NCBI GenBank assembly: GCA_947496185.1 | Contig: CANMCD010000011.1 | Coordinates: 62,001 to 126,000, forward strand | DNA: 64,000 nt | From: an uncultured Tenacibaculum sp. | Lineage (GTDB): Bacteria > Bacteroidota > Bacteroidia > Flavobacteriales > Flavobacteriaceae | Direction: 5' to 3' | Shown: positions 35,938 to 43,838 of the stretch, one piece after another | How the letters are laid out: each line of letters starts with the position of its first letter | Numbering within the stretch: position 1 is the stretch's first letter | Program-made: the position numbers and the translations under genes | The notes under the pieces: model-generated | Databases searched by the model: none | The model's input: the letters and a program-made list of their open reading frames with translations, nothing else | Told to the model about the DNA's origin: nothing

Positions 35938-36090
35938 ATGAAAATGCAAACGATAAGAATAAAATTAGTAGATAAGAGAACACAAACGACTGGTAAATTT
36001 GTTTTTGTTAAGATACCTGTAGTCTCAAACGATATGCTTTTTAACTTAATTTATATGGTGAAGGATTTTGGTTGCGTGTTTTTGAATTAA
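35938..36090 (+). CDS. Hypothetical 50-aa protein
   Basis: An intact ORF from ATG 35938 (MKMQTIRIKLVDKRTQTTGK) to TAA 36088, 50 residues, with a pattern of beta strand, turn and helix (FVFVKIPVVSNDMLFNLIYM). A second in-frame ATG is at codon 3. No promoter box just upstream; read-through from the small-RNA promoter would have to pass its terminator. I do not recognise the sequence. Real coding is likely but not certain. Confidence 0.45.
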   Translation: MKMQTIRIKLVDKRTQTTGKFVFVKIPVVSNDMLFNLIYMVKDFGCVFLN

Positions 36091-36111
36091 TATAAATCCT
36101 CTTGAAATAAA

Positions 36112-36146
36112 AAAGGGCGCAATCAAAACGCGATGACTACGCCCAA
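36112..36146 (-). terminator. Terminator of the TonB receptor gene
   Basis: GGGCG pairs with CGCCC around a 20-nt loop; on the minus strand it is followed by TTTTTTATTTC. Confidence 0.7.
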
Positions 36147-36173
36147 AATTATGATAAAATAATTGAGTTGTTT

Positions 36174-38486
36174 CTATAAATGAAATTGAAGTCCAAGTAC
36201 TATGTTTCTCCCCGGATTTAATATTCCATCAGACTTTAAACGAGATAAGTGATTGATATACTTTTCGTTTAGTAAGTTGCTAACTACCAAAGAAGCCGAA
36301 AACTTATATTTTTTAATGAATATATCCCCTCCAAAACCTAAGTTAACTAGGTTATAACCAGGTGTTTTTGTTTCAAAAGCACTAACGTTATTTTGGTCTA
36401 AAAAGGTATTTACTCCTATAGAAGCATAAGCACTTCTAAGCCATTTACTAATATCAAATTCGGTTTTAATTGAGTTTTTAATTACGTTAGCAGGAATTAA
36501 TGGTAAATAACTTCCATTATCCTGTTTACCAATTACTGTTTCAAAACTACTTTTTAAATGTAACCAGTCCAGAGGGTGCGGGTGTAAGTGAAAACCAAAC
36601 TCACCTCCATATAACTTCGCATCTTCTTGTAAATAAGTGAAAACTGGAGCATCATCTTCTATTTCACCTGTTGGAGAAAGATAAATGTAATTTTCTACTT
36701 TATTATAAAATCCATTAGCGAATAGTTCAACATGTTCCGTGTCATAACTAAAAGAAAGGTCAACTTGCATGTTCTTTTCATTTACAAGATTTCTATTCCC
36801 TTCTTCAAAACGGTTTGTTCCATGGTGAACGCCTTCTGAAGTTAATTCAGCTAAGTTAGGAGCTCTAAATCCACTTGCGAGATTTAGTCTTGTTGTTAAT
36901 ACATTAAATAACTTGGTTTTAAAGCCAAATGATCCTGTAAAACTGTTAAAGTCTCTATCAAGTGCTTCAATTACATGAGGGTCTGTTTCACCTTCATGTA
37001 AAACTTCATGACGCTCGCTTTTTATAGATCGTTTGTCGTAACGAACTCCTATTTGAAGAGCTGAATGGTCATTTATACTATAGTTTGCTGTAGCAAATCC
37101 ACCTATATCATTAACTGTTGCATCAGGAATTAGTAGTTCTTCTCCAAAGTTTTCATTTGTTTGATGCATTCCTTGCAATCCTGCAATAACTTCTACTTTA
37201 CCTAATTTAGGAAAATGATATTTTGTATTATAGCTAAACGTTTTTAGTGTATTATTAAGTGCAGCTTCAACATCTTCATGGTGGTGGTCATCTTCGTCTT
37301 CGTGCTCATCTTCATGTCCTTCTTCATCCTCATGCTCCTCGTCTTCGTGTTCGTCATGGTGATGCTCTTCAAATTCTTTTCTTTTGTTGACAATATAACC
37401 TAAATCGATATCTAACTTAGAATCTTCAAAAAAGATATGATTATGTAAACTTAATATATGATTATTAATTTCTTGATACGGCAATTCCAAATGGGTTTCT
37501 CTAGTTTGTTCACCAATACCTTCTGTTATACCTAAAGCAGAATCGGTATAATTGTAACGAAGCTCAGAAGAAAAATGTTCATTGTGATACCCGATACCAA
37601 GTTTTACGTCTTTTTCATTAAAACGTGTATTAGTTACTCTTTGCTTTTCAGGTGTTTTATAGTCTGAGTGTAAGTTGTAAGTTCCTCTCGCTAAAAATTG
37701 CCAATTATGTAGTGATGATTTTATACCAAAAGAGGTATTACTTCCTACGGTATTGCTAAAATATCGTTGATCAACTTCAATGTTTGTTTGATTTTCAGCG
37801 GCAAATTTTTCAGGTTGTATATATAAAACACCACCTAGTGCATCCGATCCGTATAATAATGATGCGGGTCCTTTAATAACTTCAACTCCTTCAATACCCG
37901 CTCCGTTAACTCCTAATCCATGTTCTCCACCGAATTGTTGGTTTTCTAAGCGTACTCCTTGTGTATATACCAATACTCTGTTTCCACTCAAACCTCTAAT
38001 AACGGGCTTACCAATAGAAACCCCAGTGGTAACTTCCGCTACTCCCGGTATAGCACTGATCCCTTCAGAAAGGGTCGTAGCCCCTAGTGATTGAATCGCT
38101 TTAGTAGAAAGTCTTTCTACCTTCATTACATTTTCTGATTGTAATTTGCTAAAAGGAGTTGAGATAACTACTTCATCAATGTTGAAAACCGATTCTTTCA
38201 TTTGTGGATCAAAAGTGATATCTCCACTTTTAAATTCAAATGCTTTCGAAATGGTTTTATATCCAATAAAAGAAAAATTTACTGTAATTTTTCTGTTAGG
38301 AATGTTTTTTAATGTATACGACCCATCTTTTAGTGATGTTGTGCCTCTGTGCAATTCAGGAGCATAAATTTCAACTCCATAAATAGGATTGTTATTGTCA
38401 TCGACAATTTTTCCGGTTAAAGTGTTTTGTCCATAAATATTGGACAGTCCTATAATAAATAATAGGAATAGAATAGTTTTTTTCAT
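36174..38486 (-). CDS. TonB-dependent receptor with His/Asp/Glu-rich loop
   Basis: 770 aa. Signal peptide MKKTILFLLFIIGLSNIYGQ, then a carboxypeptidase-regulatory-like domain (LTGKIVDDNNNPIYGVEIYAP, residues 22-100). The plug follows (VPIRGLSG-type sequence PVIRGLSGNRVLVYTQGVR, about 160-179, and GPASLLYGSDALGGVLYI), and then a barrel ending in FHL. A loop at residues 371-406 is almost entirely His, Glu and Asp (EEHHHDEHEDEEHEDEEG and beyond). Such loops occur in zinc receptors of the ZnuD type and in copper receptors, so a divalent metal is the likely cargo. The neighbouring small protein is also His-rich. Confidence 0.9.
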   Translation of the reverse strand: MKKTILFLLFIIGLSNIYGQNTLTGKIVDDNNNPIYGVEIYAPELHRGTTSLKDGSYTLKNIPNRKITVNFSFIGYKTISKAFEFKSGDITFDPQMKESVFNIDEVVISTPFSKLQSENVMKVERLSTKAIQSLGATTLSEGISAIPGVAEVTTGVSIGKPVIRGLSGNRVLVYTQGVRLENQQFGGEHGLGVNGAGIEGVEVIKGPASLLYGSDALGGVLYIQPEKFAAENQTNIEVDQRYFSNTVGSNTSFGIKSSLHNWQFLARGTYNLHSDYKTPEKQRVTNTRFNEKDVKLGIGYHNEHFSSELRYNYTDSALGITEGIGEQTRETHLELPYQEINNHILSLHNHIFFEDSKLDIDLGYIVNKRKEFEEHHHDEHEDEEHEDEEGHEDEHEDEDDHHHEDVEAALNNTLKTFSYNTKYHFPKLGKVEVIAGLQGMHQTNENFGEELLIPDATVNDIGGFATANYSINDHSALQIGVRYDKRSIKSERHEVLHEGETDPHVIEALDRDFNSFTGSFGFKTKLFNVLTTRLNLASGFRAPNLAELTSEGVHHGTNRFEEGNRNLVNEKNMQVDLSFSYDTEHVELFANGFYNKVENYIYLSPTGEIEDDAPVFTYLQEDAKLYGGEFGFHLHPHPLDWLHLKSSFETVIGKQDNGSYLPLIPANVIKNSIKTEFDISKWLRSAYASIGVNTFLDQNNVSAFETKTPGYNLVNLGFGGDIFIKKYKFSASLVVSNLLNEKYINHLSRLKSDGILNPGRNIVLGLQFHL

Positions 38487-38616
38487 GAATAAATATATTA
38501 CTGTAATAGTGTGTTTAATTTAATTAGGTTAGCTAATAACAAATTACTCCAGCGATTACCCTACTAAGTAGATAATACGTTAATATAAATACAAACTCTT
38601 AAACAAAAAGTATAAA

Positions 38617-38934
38617 TTAAGCCATAGTAGGTGGAGCCCTTGAGGTTTTATGTTTCAGTAACTCATGTAAAGTGAACTCATGCTCTAGTTGATATATTAC
38701 TTTAGAATAATCTTGAGTAATTATATCGAAGACAGGAGTAAAATGAAGTGAATACGTTTCTATATTAAAATGAAGAATTGAACAAAGTGACTCTTGAGAG
38801 TGAAAATGATGTTCGTCAAGTGAAGAGCATACAGTATGATGATGATCTTCAAAAGAGTGAATTGATTGTAATAATGGTGGTAATAACAGCACCATCAACC
38901 CCAAAATCGCAATATGTTTTCTCGCTTCTTCCAA
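38617..38934 (-). CDS. Small His/Cys-rich exported protein
   Basis: About 105 aa. A hydrophobic segment (HIAILGLMVLLLPPLLQS) serves as signal peptide or anchor. It is followed by SFEDHHHTVCSSLDEHHFHSQESLC, with six His and two Cys in 25 residues, a probable metal-binding stretch. The start is uncertain. An upstream ATA-initiated extension runs through the promoter and can be excluded; TTG at 38934 follows the -7 box closely, and ATG 38895 is an alternative. It lies 130 bp before the TonB receptor gene and in the same direction. A periplasmic metal-binding partner of the receptor is inferred, not shown. Confidence 0.65.
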   Translation of the reverse strand: MEEARKHIAILGLMVLLLPPLLQSIHSFEDHHHTVCSSLDEHHFHSQESLCSILHFNIETYSLHFTPVFDIITQDYSKVIYQLEHEFTLHELLKHKTSRAPPTMA

Positions 38935-38942
38935 CTTAGGTG

Positions 38943-38973
38943 CAAATATAAAAAAAATAAACCACCTTATCAA
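38943..38973 (-). promoter_or_regulatory. Promoter of the His-rich protein and TonB receptor
   Basis: On the minus strand TTG (38973-38971), 20 bp, TATATTTG (38950-38943). The TTG lies in the loop of the upstream terminator hairpin, so terminator and promoter overlap. Confidence 0.65.
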
Positions 38974-38982
38974 TAAGGTGGT
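38961..38982 (-). terminator. Terminator of the terC operon
   Basis: Perfect 9-bp stem ACCACCTTA / TAAGGTGGT, loop TCAA, then TTTATTTTTTTTAT on the minus strand. About 30 bp after the terC stop. Confidence 0.85.
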
Positions 38983-39013
38983 TGGTTTAACAATTTATTT
39001 AAAGTATAATTAT

Positions 39014-39793
39014 TTATTTTATTGTTTTATTTTTTCTCATTTTCATATTAAGCATTTCTACTCCTAACGAGAAGGTAATAGCAAAATATAAATACCCTTT
39101 AGGTATTGTACCAATAGATTCTTTAAATAATTCAGCATGAGATAGGTGTGCCGCTTCAGCAATTAACATAAAGCCGATAAGGATTAAAAAAGATAAACCT
39201 AACATTTGAATTGTTGGATGCTTGTTGACGAATTTACCAACAGGGTTAGCAAATAACATCATAATGATCATGGATAGGATTACAGAGGTAACCATAATGA
39301 TCATGGCACCTTCTACACCGTTTGTCATACCAACGGCTGTAAGTATAGAATCAAAAGAAAAAACAATATTGATTAACGTTATTTGAATGATGGCCTGTGT
39401 TAAGGTATATTTTTTTTTAGTGTTACCATCATTACCTTCTTCTTCAGCACCTTCTACTTTATGATGTATTTCTTTGGTACTTTTAAATAACAAGAACAAT
39501 CCACCTGCAAATAAAATTAAACTTTGACCTGTAACACCAGCTTTTAACCATGGTAAATCTACATGGAAAATAGGGGTATTCATGGCGATTAATAGTGAAA
39601 TTCCGAATAATAGAATTACACGTAATATCATTGCTAGGAAGAGCCCTATGTTTGTTGCCTTTTTTTGCTCATGTTCGGGTAGTTTGTTAGCAGCAATCGA
39701 AATAAATATGATATTGTCAATACCAAGTACAATTTCTAAAAAAGTTAAGGTAACTAATGCCCCCCATGTATCTGCCTGCAAGAATATTTCCAT
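39014..39793 (-). CDS. TerC family integral membrane protein
   Basis: 259 aa, seven to eight transmembrane helices. LVTLTFLEIVLGIDNIIFISIAANKLP at the start and QITLINIVFSFDSILTAVGMTN in the middle carry the paired acidic motifs (GIDN and FDS) of TerC. Members export metal ions (manganese in some bacteria) or act on membrane protein loading. A hydrophilic Gly/Glu-rich loop (residues about 110-128, EGAEEEGNDGNTKKK) lies between helices. It begins 3 bp after the stop of the lipoprotein gene at 39797. Confidence 0.92.
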   Translation of the reverse strand: MEIFLQADTWGALVTLTFLEIVLGIDNIIFISIAANKLPEHEQKKATNIGLFLAMILRVILLFGISLLIAMNTPIFHVDLPWLKAGVTGQSLILFAGGLFLLFKSTKEIHHKVEGAEEEGNDGNTKKKYTLTQAIIQITLINIVFSFDSILTAVGMTNGVEGAMIIMVTSVILSMIIMMLFANPVGKFVNKHPTIQMLGLSFLILIGFMLIAEAAHLSHAELFKESIGTIPKGYLYFAITFSLGVEMLNMKMRKNKTIK

Positions 39794-39796
39794 TTA

Positions 39797-40198
39797 TTAT
39801 TTTACTTTATGAACTACTCCGAATTCTTTAAAATTCGAATAGCCTTGTTTTCGACTGTAAGTATACGAACTATCTTTTACTTTTACTATCCTAACAGTAA
39901 TTGGTTCTTTATCTAGATTACTTTTTGGGTTCTTTTTTTGTAACGTGTATAAAAAGTTATTTTTCCATTTGATAAGAAAAGTGTCAATATGGGTAGTATC
40001 CTTATGGTTTGTTTTTTTATGTGAATGCTTATAAATATTTACTTGTAGACTATCAAATCTTGATATTATAACTTTTTCGTTTGAATTCTTAGGATGTGCT
40101 TCAAAAACGCCTTGTTTGAATAGAAAGAAATCTTTATTGTTTTCTGAAAAAAAACAACTAGTTAAAAAAAGGGCTCCAATACAAATTTTTGTTATGAT
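39797..40198 (-). CDS. Lipoprotein paralogue with non-canonical start
   Basis: An intact frame of 133 codons reads ITKICIGALFLTSCF, a lipoprotein signal with the lipobox LTSC. Then come FKQGVFEAHPKNSNEKVII, DTFLIKWKNNFLYTLQ and GYSNFKEFGVVHKVK. It is a paralogue of the gene at 40231 (shared KWKNNFxYTL, DKxPIxVxI and GYSxFxxxGVVxKxK). There is no ATG, GTG or TTG in frame: the upstream stop is TAG 40208-40210 and the codons are GAG CTC CAT ATC ATA ACA. An AGGAG sits just before ATC (40198) and ATA (40195), so one of these is the probable initiator. The stop is 3 bp from terC. Function unknown. Confidence 0.65.
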   Translation of the reverse strand: MITKICIGALFLTSCFFSENNKDFFLFKQGVFEAHPKNSNEKVIISRFDSLQVNIYKHSHKKTNHKDTTHIDTFLIKWKNNFLYTLQKKNPKSNLDKEPITVRIVKVKDSSYTYSRKQGYSNFKEFGVVHKVK

Positions 40199-40230
40199 AT
40201 GGAGCTCCTATTTTATTATACATTATTTTA

Positions 40231-40653
40231 TTATTTAATTTTGTAAACTACTCCATTTTGTCTAAACTTAGAATACCCTATTCTAGCAGTAAATTCGTAA
40301 GAATCATTGGTAACTTTTGTTATTTGTACAAAGATAGGATCTTTATCAAGTTCTGAACTAGGGGTTTTCATTCGTAATGTGTAGGAAAAGTTATTTTTCC
40401 ATTTTATATATAATGTATCAATACGTTTTTTTTCTTTAACCCCGACCAAGCTGTCATTAGAAACTTTTATTTTTTCGGTATATTCTTCAATTTGCAAACT
40501 ATCCTTTCGGATAATTATTGTTTTGCCATAAGCATCACTGGCAGGTATTTCAAAGGTTCCTTTTTTAAACCTACTAGGATCTCCTTTTTTTTCAGAAGCA
40601 CATGCGTAAAAAAGAGCTAAGAAAATTATCGTTATTAATACATTGTTTTTCAT
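40231..40653 (-). CDS. Hypothetical lipoprotein
   Basis: 140 aa, signal peptide MKNNVLITIIFLALFYACAS with lipobox FYAC (Cys18), then a beta-rich domain with SRFKKGTFEIPASDAYGKTIIIR, DTLYIKWKNNFSYTLRM and ARIGYSKFRQNGVVYKIK. It is paralogous to 39797-40198, so a local duplication made the pair. Situated between purB (11 bp) and terC, in one likely transcript. It matches a common small lipoprotein type in Flavobacteria (often labelled DNA topoisomerase IV by error), with no known function. Confidence 0.8.
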   Translation of the reverse strand: MKNNVLITIIFLALFYACASEKKGDPSRFKKGTFEIPASDAYGKTIIIRKDSLQIEEYTEKIKVSNDSLVGVKEKKRIDTLYIKWKNNFSYTLRMKTPSSELDKDPIFVQITKVTNDSYEFTARIGYSKFRQNGVVYKIK

Positions 40654-40664
40654 TTTTATAAGTA

Positions 40665-42008
40665 TTAAATACCCGTGTAATTTGACGGCGTTATTGCCTT
40701 TAATTCATTCTTAATCTCTGTAGATACTTCTAGGGTATCAATGAAGTTTGCTATAGAGTTTTGTGTAATTTTTTGATTAGTTCTGGTTAAGCCTTTCAAT
40801 GCTTCATAAGGGTTAGGGTAGGCTTCTCTTCTAAGAATTGTTTGAATTGCTTCAGCAACTACTGCCCAATTATTTTCTAAATCTTCAGCAAACTTTTCTT
40901 CATTAAGTAATAGTTTGTTAAGACCTTTTAAGGTAGCTGAAAACCCAATTAAAGTATGCCCAAAAGGAACACCAACATTTCGTAAAACTGTACTATCTGT
41001 TAGGTCACGTTGTAAACGAGAAACAGGAAGTTTTAACGCTAAATGTTCGAAGATGGCATTGGCAATTCCTAAATTTCCTTCAGAGTTTTCAAAATCAATA
41101 GGATTGACTTTATGAGGCATTGCAGAGGAACCTACTTCTCCTTTTTTTATTTTTTGTTTAAAATAATCGTTAGATATATATGTCCAAATATCACGATTCA
41201 GATCTATTAAAATGGTGTTTACACGCTTTAATCCATCGTATAAGGCAGCCATATGATCGTAATGTTCAATTTGAGTAGTAGGAAAAGAGTGATGAAGTCC
41301 TAAAATATTTTCTACAAAATTAGTTCCAAAATTTTTCCAATCAATATCAGGGTATGCTACTTTATGAGCATTAAAATTACCTGTTGCACCTCCAAACTTT
41401 GCAGCATTAGGTGTATTCTGTATATGTATTACTTGGTTATTAACTCGCTCAACAAACACAAAAAACTCTTTTCCAAGTCGGGTAGGAGAGGCAGGTTGTC
41501 CATGTGTACGAGCTAGCATAGGAATTTGTTCCCATTCTTCAGATAAATCTGCTAATTTACAGATTAAGGTGTCTAAAGTTGGATAATAAACTTCTTCCAT
41601 AGCATCTTTAATAGACAATGGAATTGCTGTATTGTTAATGTCTTGAGAAGTTAATCCGAAGTGAATAAACTCTTTATGCTTTTCAAGCCCTAAAGCATCA
41701 AATTTCTCTTTAATGAAATATTCTACAGCTTTTACATCATGATTGGTAACACTTTCAATTTCTTTGATTTTAAGCGCATCATTTGCATTAAAATTCTCGT
41801 AGATTGCACGAAGGCTCGTGTACAATTCTTTATCAAAATCCGCTAACTGTGGTAAGGGTAATTCACACAAGGCGATGAAGTATTCAATTTCCACCTTAAC
41901 GCGATATTTAATTAAGGCTTCTTCTGAAAAATAGTTAGCTAAGTCACTTACCTTAGCACGATATCTACCATCGATTGGAGATATAGCATTTAATGATGTT
42001 AAATTCAT
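40665..42008 (-). CDS. purB: Adenylosuccinate lyase
   Basis: 447 aa. It splits SAICAR and adenylosuccinate in purine synthesis. Signature elements are NAISPIDGRYRAKVSDLANYFSE, TNHDVKAVEYFIKEK, HFGLTSQDINNTA, LARTHGQPASPTRLGKE, and the flexible catalytic loop GEVGSSAMPHKVNPIDFENSEGN. Length and motifs are those of the short E. coli-like type. It leads the minus-strand run with the two lipoproteins and terC. Confidence 0.97.
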   Translation of the reverse strand: MNLTSLNAISPIDGRYRAKVSDLANYFSEEALIKYRVKVEIEYFIALCELPLPQLADFDKELYTSLRAIYENFNANDALKIKEIESVTNHDVKAVEYFIKEKFDALGLEKHKEFIHFGLTSQDINNTAIPLSIKDAMEEVYYPTLDTLICKLADLSEEWEQIPMLARTHGQPASPTRLGKEFFVFVERVNNQVIHIQNTPNAAKFGGATGNFNAHKVAYPDIDWKNFGTNFVENILGLHHSFPTTQIEHYDHMAALYDGLKRVNTILIDLNRDIWTYISNDYFKQKIKKGEVGSSAMPHKVNPIDFENSEGNLGIANAIFEHLALKLPVSRLQRDLTDSTVLRNVGVPFGHTLIGFSATLKGLNKLLLNEEKFAEDLENNWAVVAEAIQTILRREAYPNPYEALKGLTRTNQKITQNSIANFIDTLEVSTEIKNELKAITPSNYTGI

Positions 42009-42031
42009 GTCTTACTGTTGTGTTGAAGCAA

Positions 42032-42039
42032 CAAAAGTA
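42032..42039 (-). promoter_or_regulatory. -7 box of purB
   Basis: TACTTTTG on the minus strand, perfect TAnnTTTG, 24 bp before the purB start. Confidence 0.5.
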
Positions 42040-42080
42040 AAAATTATAAAATAGATACACTTCGTTATGAAGTGGAAATT

Positions 42081-42692
42081 TTACCGAAAAACTTTTCGGT
42101 TTATTATTTTAATTTCCCCTTGACGTTCTAGATTTTTAATCGCTCTTATTGTGGTTTCAACACGTAAGCCCAAAATATCGGCAATTTGTTGTCTGGTATA
42201 AGGGATTTTACAAGTAAATTGCTCGTCTAAGTGATATACATCTTTTTTTAAGTAATCAAAAAAACGTAGCACCCTATGCATGGGTTCTTGACTAGAAATT
42301 TCTGAAGCAATTATAGCTTTATAATAAAGTCGTTTGGCCAGTGCTTTGGTAATATTTAAATGTATAGTTGGATAGGTTTCTAATAAGGTTAGAAGTTCGC
42401 TTTTTGGCAAAACAAAGACGCTTGAATCTGTTAGGCTGATTGCGTTAGCAGGATATCGGATATCAATAAATAAAGGAGGTTCTCCAAAGCTTTGGTTTTT
42501 GTAAAATATTCCTTGAATAAATTCTTTACCATCATCATTAAAATTACTCATTTTTACCACACCAGATTCAATTTGGTAATAATTTCGAGCTACATCATTT
42601 TCAGAAAAAATAATTTCAGTTTTTAAAAACTGTTTAACTTTAGCACCGAAGGAAAGAAGTATGTCATTTGGAATCATTATGATTTGAGTCAT
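42081..42692 (-). CDS. Crp/Fnr family transcriptional regulator
   Basis: 203 aa. The N-terminal cyclic-nucleotide-binding-like barrel has YYQIESGVVKMSNFNDDGKEFIQGIFYKNQSFGEPPLF. The C-terminal winged helix reads YTRQQIADILGLRVETTIRAIKNLERQGEIKIINRKV. No Cys cluster of the FNR iron-sulfur kind is visible (no Cys at all near the N-terminus), so it is not a standard oxygen-sensing FNR. It is divergent from a truncated haemoglobin gene with a 56-bp gap, so control of that gene is likely. A short hairpin (CCGAAA-N4-TTTCGG) overlaps the stop. Confidence 0.9.
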   Translation of the reverse strand: MTQIIMIPNDILLSFGAKVKQFLKTEIIFSENDVARNYYQIESGVVKMSNFNDDGKEFIQGIFYKNQSFGEPPLFIDIRYPANAISLTDSSVFVLPKSELLTLLETYPTIHLNITKALAKRLYYKAIIASEISSQEPMHRVLRFFDYLKKDVYHLDEQFTCKIPYTRQQIADILGLRVETTIRAIKNLERQGEIKIINRKVFR

Positions 42693-42741
42693 AAGTTAAT
42701 AGTGATATAAATATATACTTTTCTGATTTATTTAGCGAGTA

Positions 42742-42770
42742 CAAAATTATGTATAAAAAAGAAATAACAA
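42742..42770 (-). promoter_or_regulatory. Promoter of the Crp/Fnr gene
   Basis: On the minus strand TTG (42770-42768), 18 bp, TAATTTTG (42749-42742). It overlaps the start of the haemoglobin gene, so the two transcripts would interfere. Confidence 0.5.
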
Positions 42771-43144
42771 CGAGAGAGGATGTTTATTTATTAGTCTCAA
42801 CATTCTATGATAAAATTAAAAAAGACAGTTTTATAGGGCCTATTTTTATTGGAACAATTCCCACAGAAGAGTGGGATGATCATCTTGAGAAACTTACTGA
42901 TTTTTGGGAAACAAACCTTTTTTTCGTAAAAAAGTTTAAAGGAAACCCAATGCAGGCACATAAAAAAGTTGACCAACAGTTTGATTATGGTATATCTCAA
43001 AAGCATTTTGGACGTTGGCTTGAGTTGTGGTTTGGTACTATTGATGATTTGTTTGTAGGTAAAAAAGCAAACGAAGCAAAAGAACGTGCTCGAAATATTG
43101 CTTCGCTGCTTTTCTTTAGAATATACGAGAATAAACCTAAATAA
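42749..43144 (+). CDS. Group III truncated haemoglobin
   Basis: 131 aa, the length of trHbP-type globins. Landmarks are LVSTFYDKIKKDSFIGPIF with the B10 Tyr, DFWETNLFF, the proximal-His region GNPMQAHKKV, and KHFGRWLELWFGTIDDLFVGKKANEAKERA typical of the group III C-terminus. Such globins handle oxygen, NO or peroxide chemistry. The divergent Crp/Fnr gene suggests redox- or NO-linked control. Confidence 0.92.
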   Translation: MYKKEITTREDVYLLVSTFYDKIKKDSFIGPIFIGTIPTEEWDDHLEKLTDFWETNLFFVKKFKGNPMQAHKKVDQQFDYGISQKHFGRWLELWFGTIDDLFVGKKANEAKERARNIASLLFFRIYENKPK

Positions 43145-43324
43145 TAGCAATAAATCCCTTGTTGTATGTGATTTGTGTGTTTCGTTATTCTAATCAATTG
43201 CTTAATTGAAGCAATACCTAACTTTTGAACCTGCATAATAAATTGAAGTAATCAGAGTGCCGGTGTGCAAATACAGAAAAGTAAGCATTGCTTCAATATT
43301 ACAATTATTATTAAATTGGTGTTA

Positions 43325-43696
43325 TTAATATAATTTAAGCTGAATTAAATCCATATAATGAAAAAGAAGTAGGTAAATGATGAAAAGGATATTTCCTAAT
43401 ATACTAATTAAAAAAGCCCATACCCTAGCTTTAAATGGGCGTTGACTAATGGCGATCACATTAGTACCCATTGTTGAAATACACGCATAAATTAGCGGTA
43501 AATAGCTAATCTCTCCATGTATTGCCAAGGCTGCTGAAATAGAGGCTACCATAGAACCAACAATGATGAATATTAAGGAGATACCCATTTGGTTGTTTTG
43601 TTCTGCTGTAATCCAATTATTAACTTTTGAAATCAATATGAAATCAGAAGAGCTTTTTAAAAAATTATCTGAATTGTCTATAGTTGTACTAGTCAT
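43325..43696 (-). CDS. Small membrane protein, unknown
   Basis: About 123 aa from ATG 43696; an in-frame ATG at 43759 would add a 21-residue Leu-rich leader. The sequence has three hydrophobic helices (GISLIFIIVGSMVASISAALAIHG, LIYACISTMGTNVIAI, VWAFLISILGNILFIIYLLLF) after a soluble N-terminus. No family recognised. It points toward the haemoglobin gene and away from the VWA gene. Confidence 0.6.
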   Translation of the reverse strand: MTSTTIDNSDNFLKSSSDFILISKVNNWITAEQNNQMGISLIFIIVGSMVASISAALAIHGEISYLPLIYACISTMGTNVIAISQRPFKARVWAFLISILGNILFIIYLLLFHYMDLIQLKLY

Positions 43697-43838
43697 ATTA
43701 TGAGTTGTTTGTGTCAAATTTAATAAGAGCAAAGGCTTAGTTTTTATGACTTTAATCATAATAGATGTTTAATTTAGCGAATCAACATACTTACTATTTT
43801 ATAAGATATTTATATATTCACGTTTTAAAAACCATTTT

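Noticed and set aside
37270-37380. Repeat-like CATCTTCG/TCATCCTC stretch in the minus-strand receptor gene as a DNA repeat or CRISPR
   Set aside because: It is the coding sequence of the His/Asp/Glu-rich loop; there is no spacer pattern.
42083-42100. Hairpin CCGAAA-N4-TTTCGG at the end of the Crp/Fnr gene as a terminator
   Set aside because: It lies inside the last codons and has no T run on the minus strand, so it is only mentioned with the gene.
43145-43324. Palindrome ATTGCTT-AATTG-AAGCAAT as a regulatory site or terminator
   Set aside because: No T run and no nearby promoter; only a moderate palindrome in AT-rich DNA.
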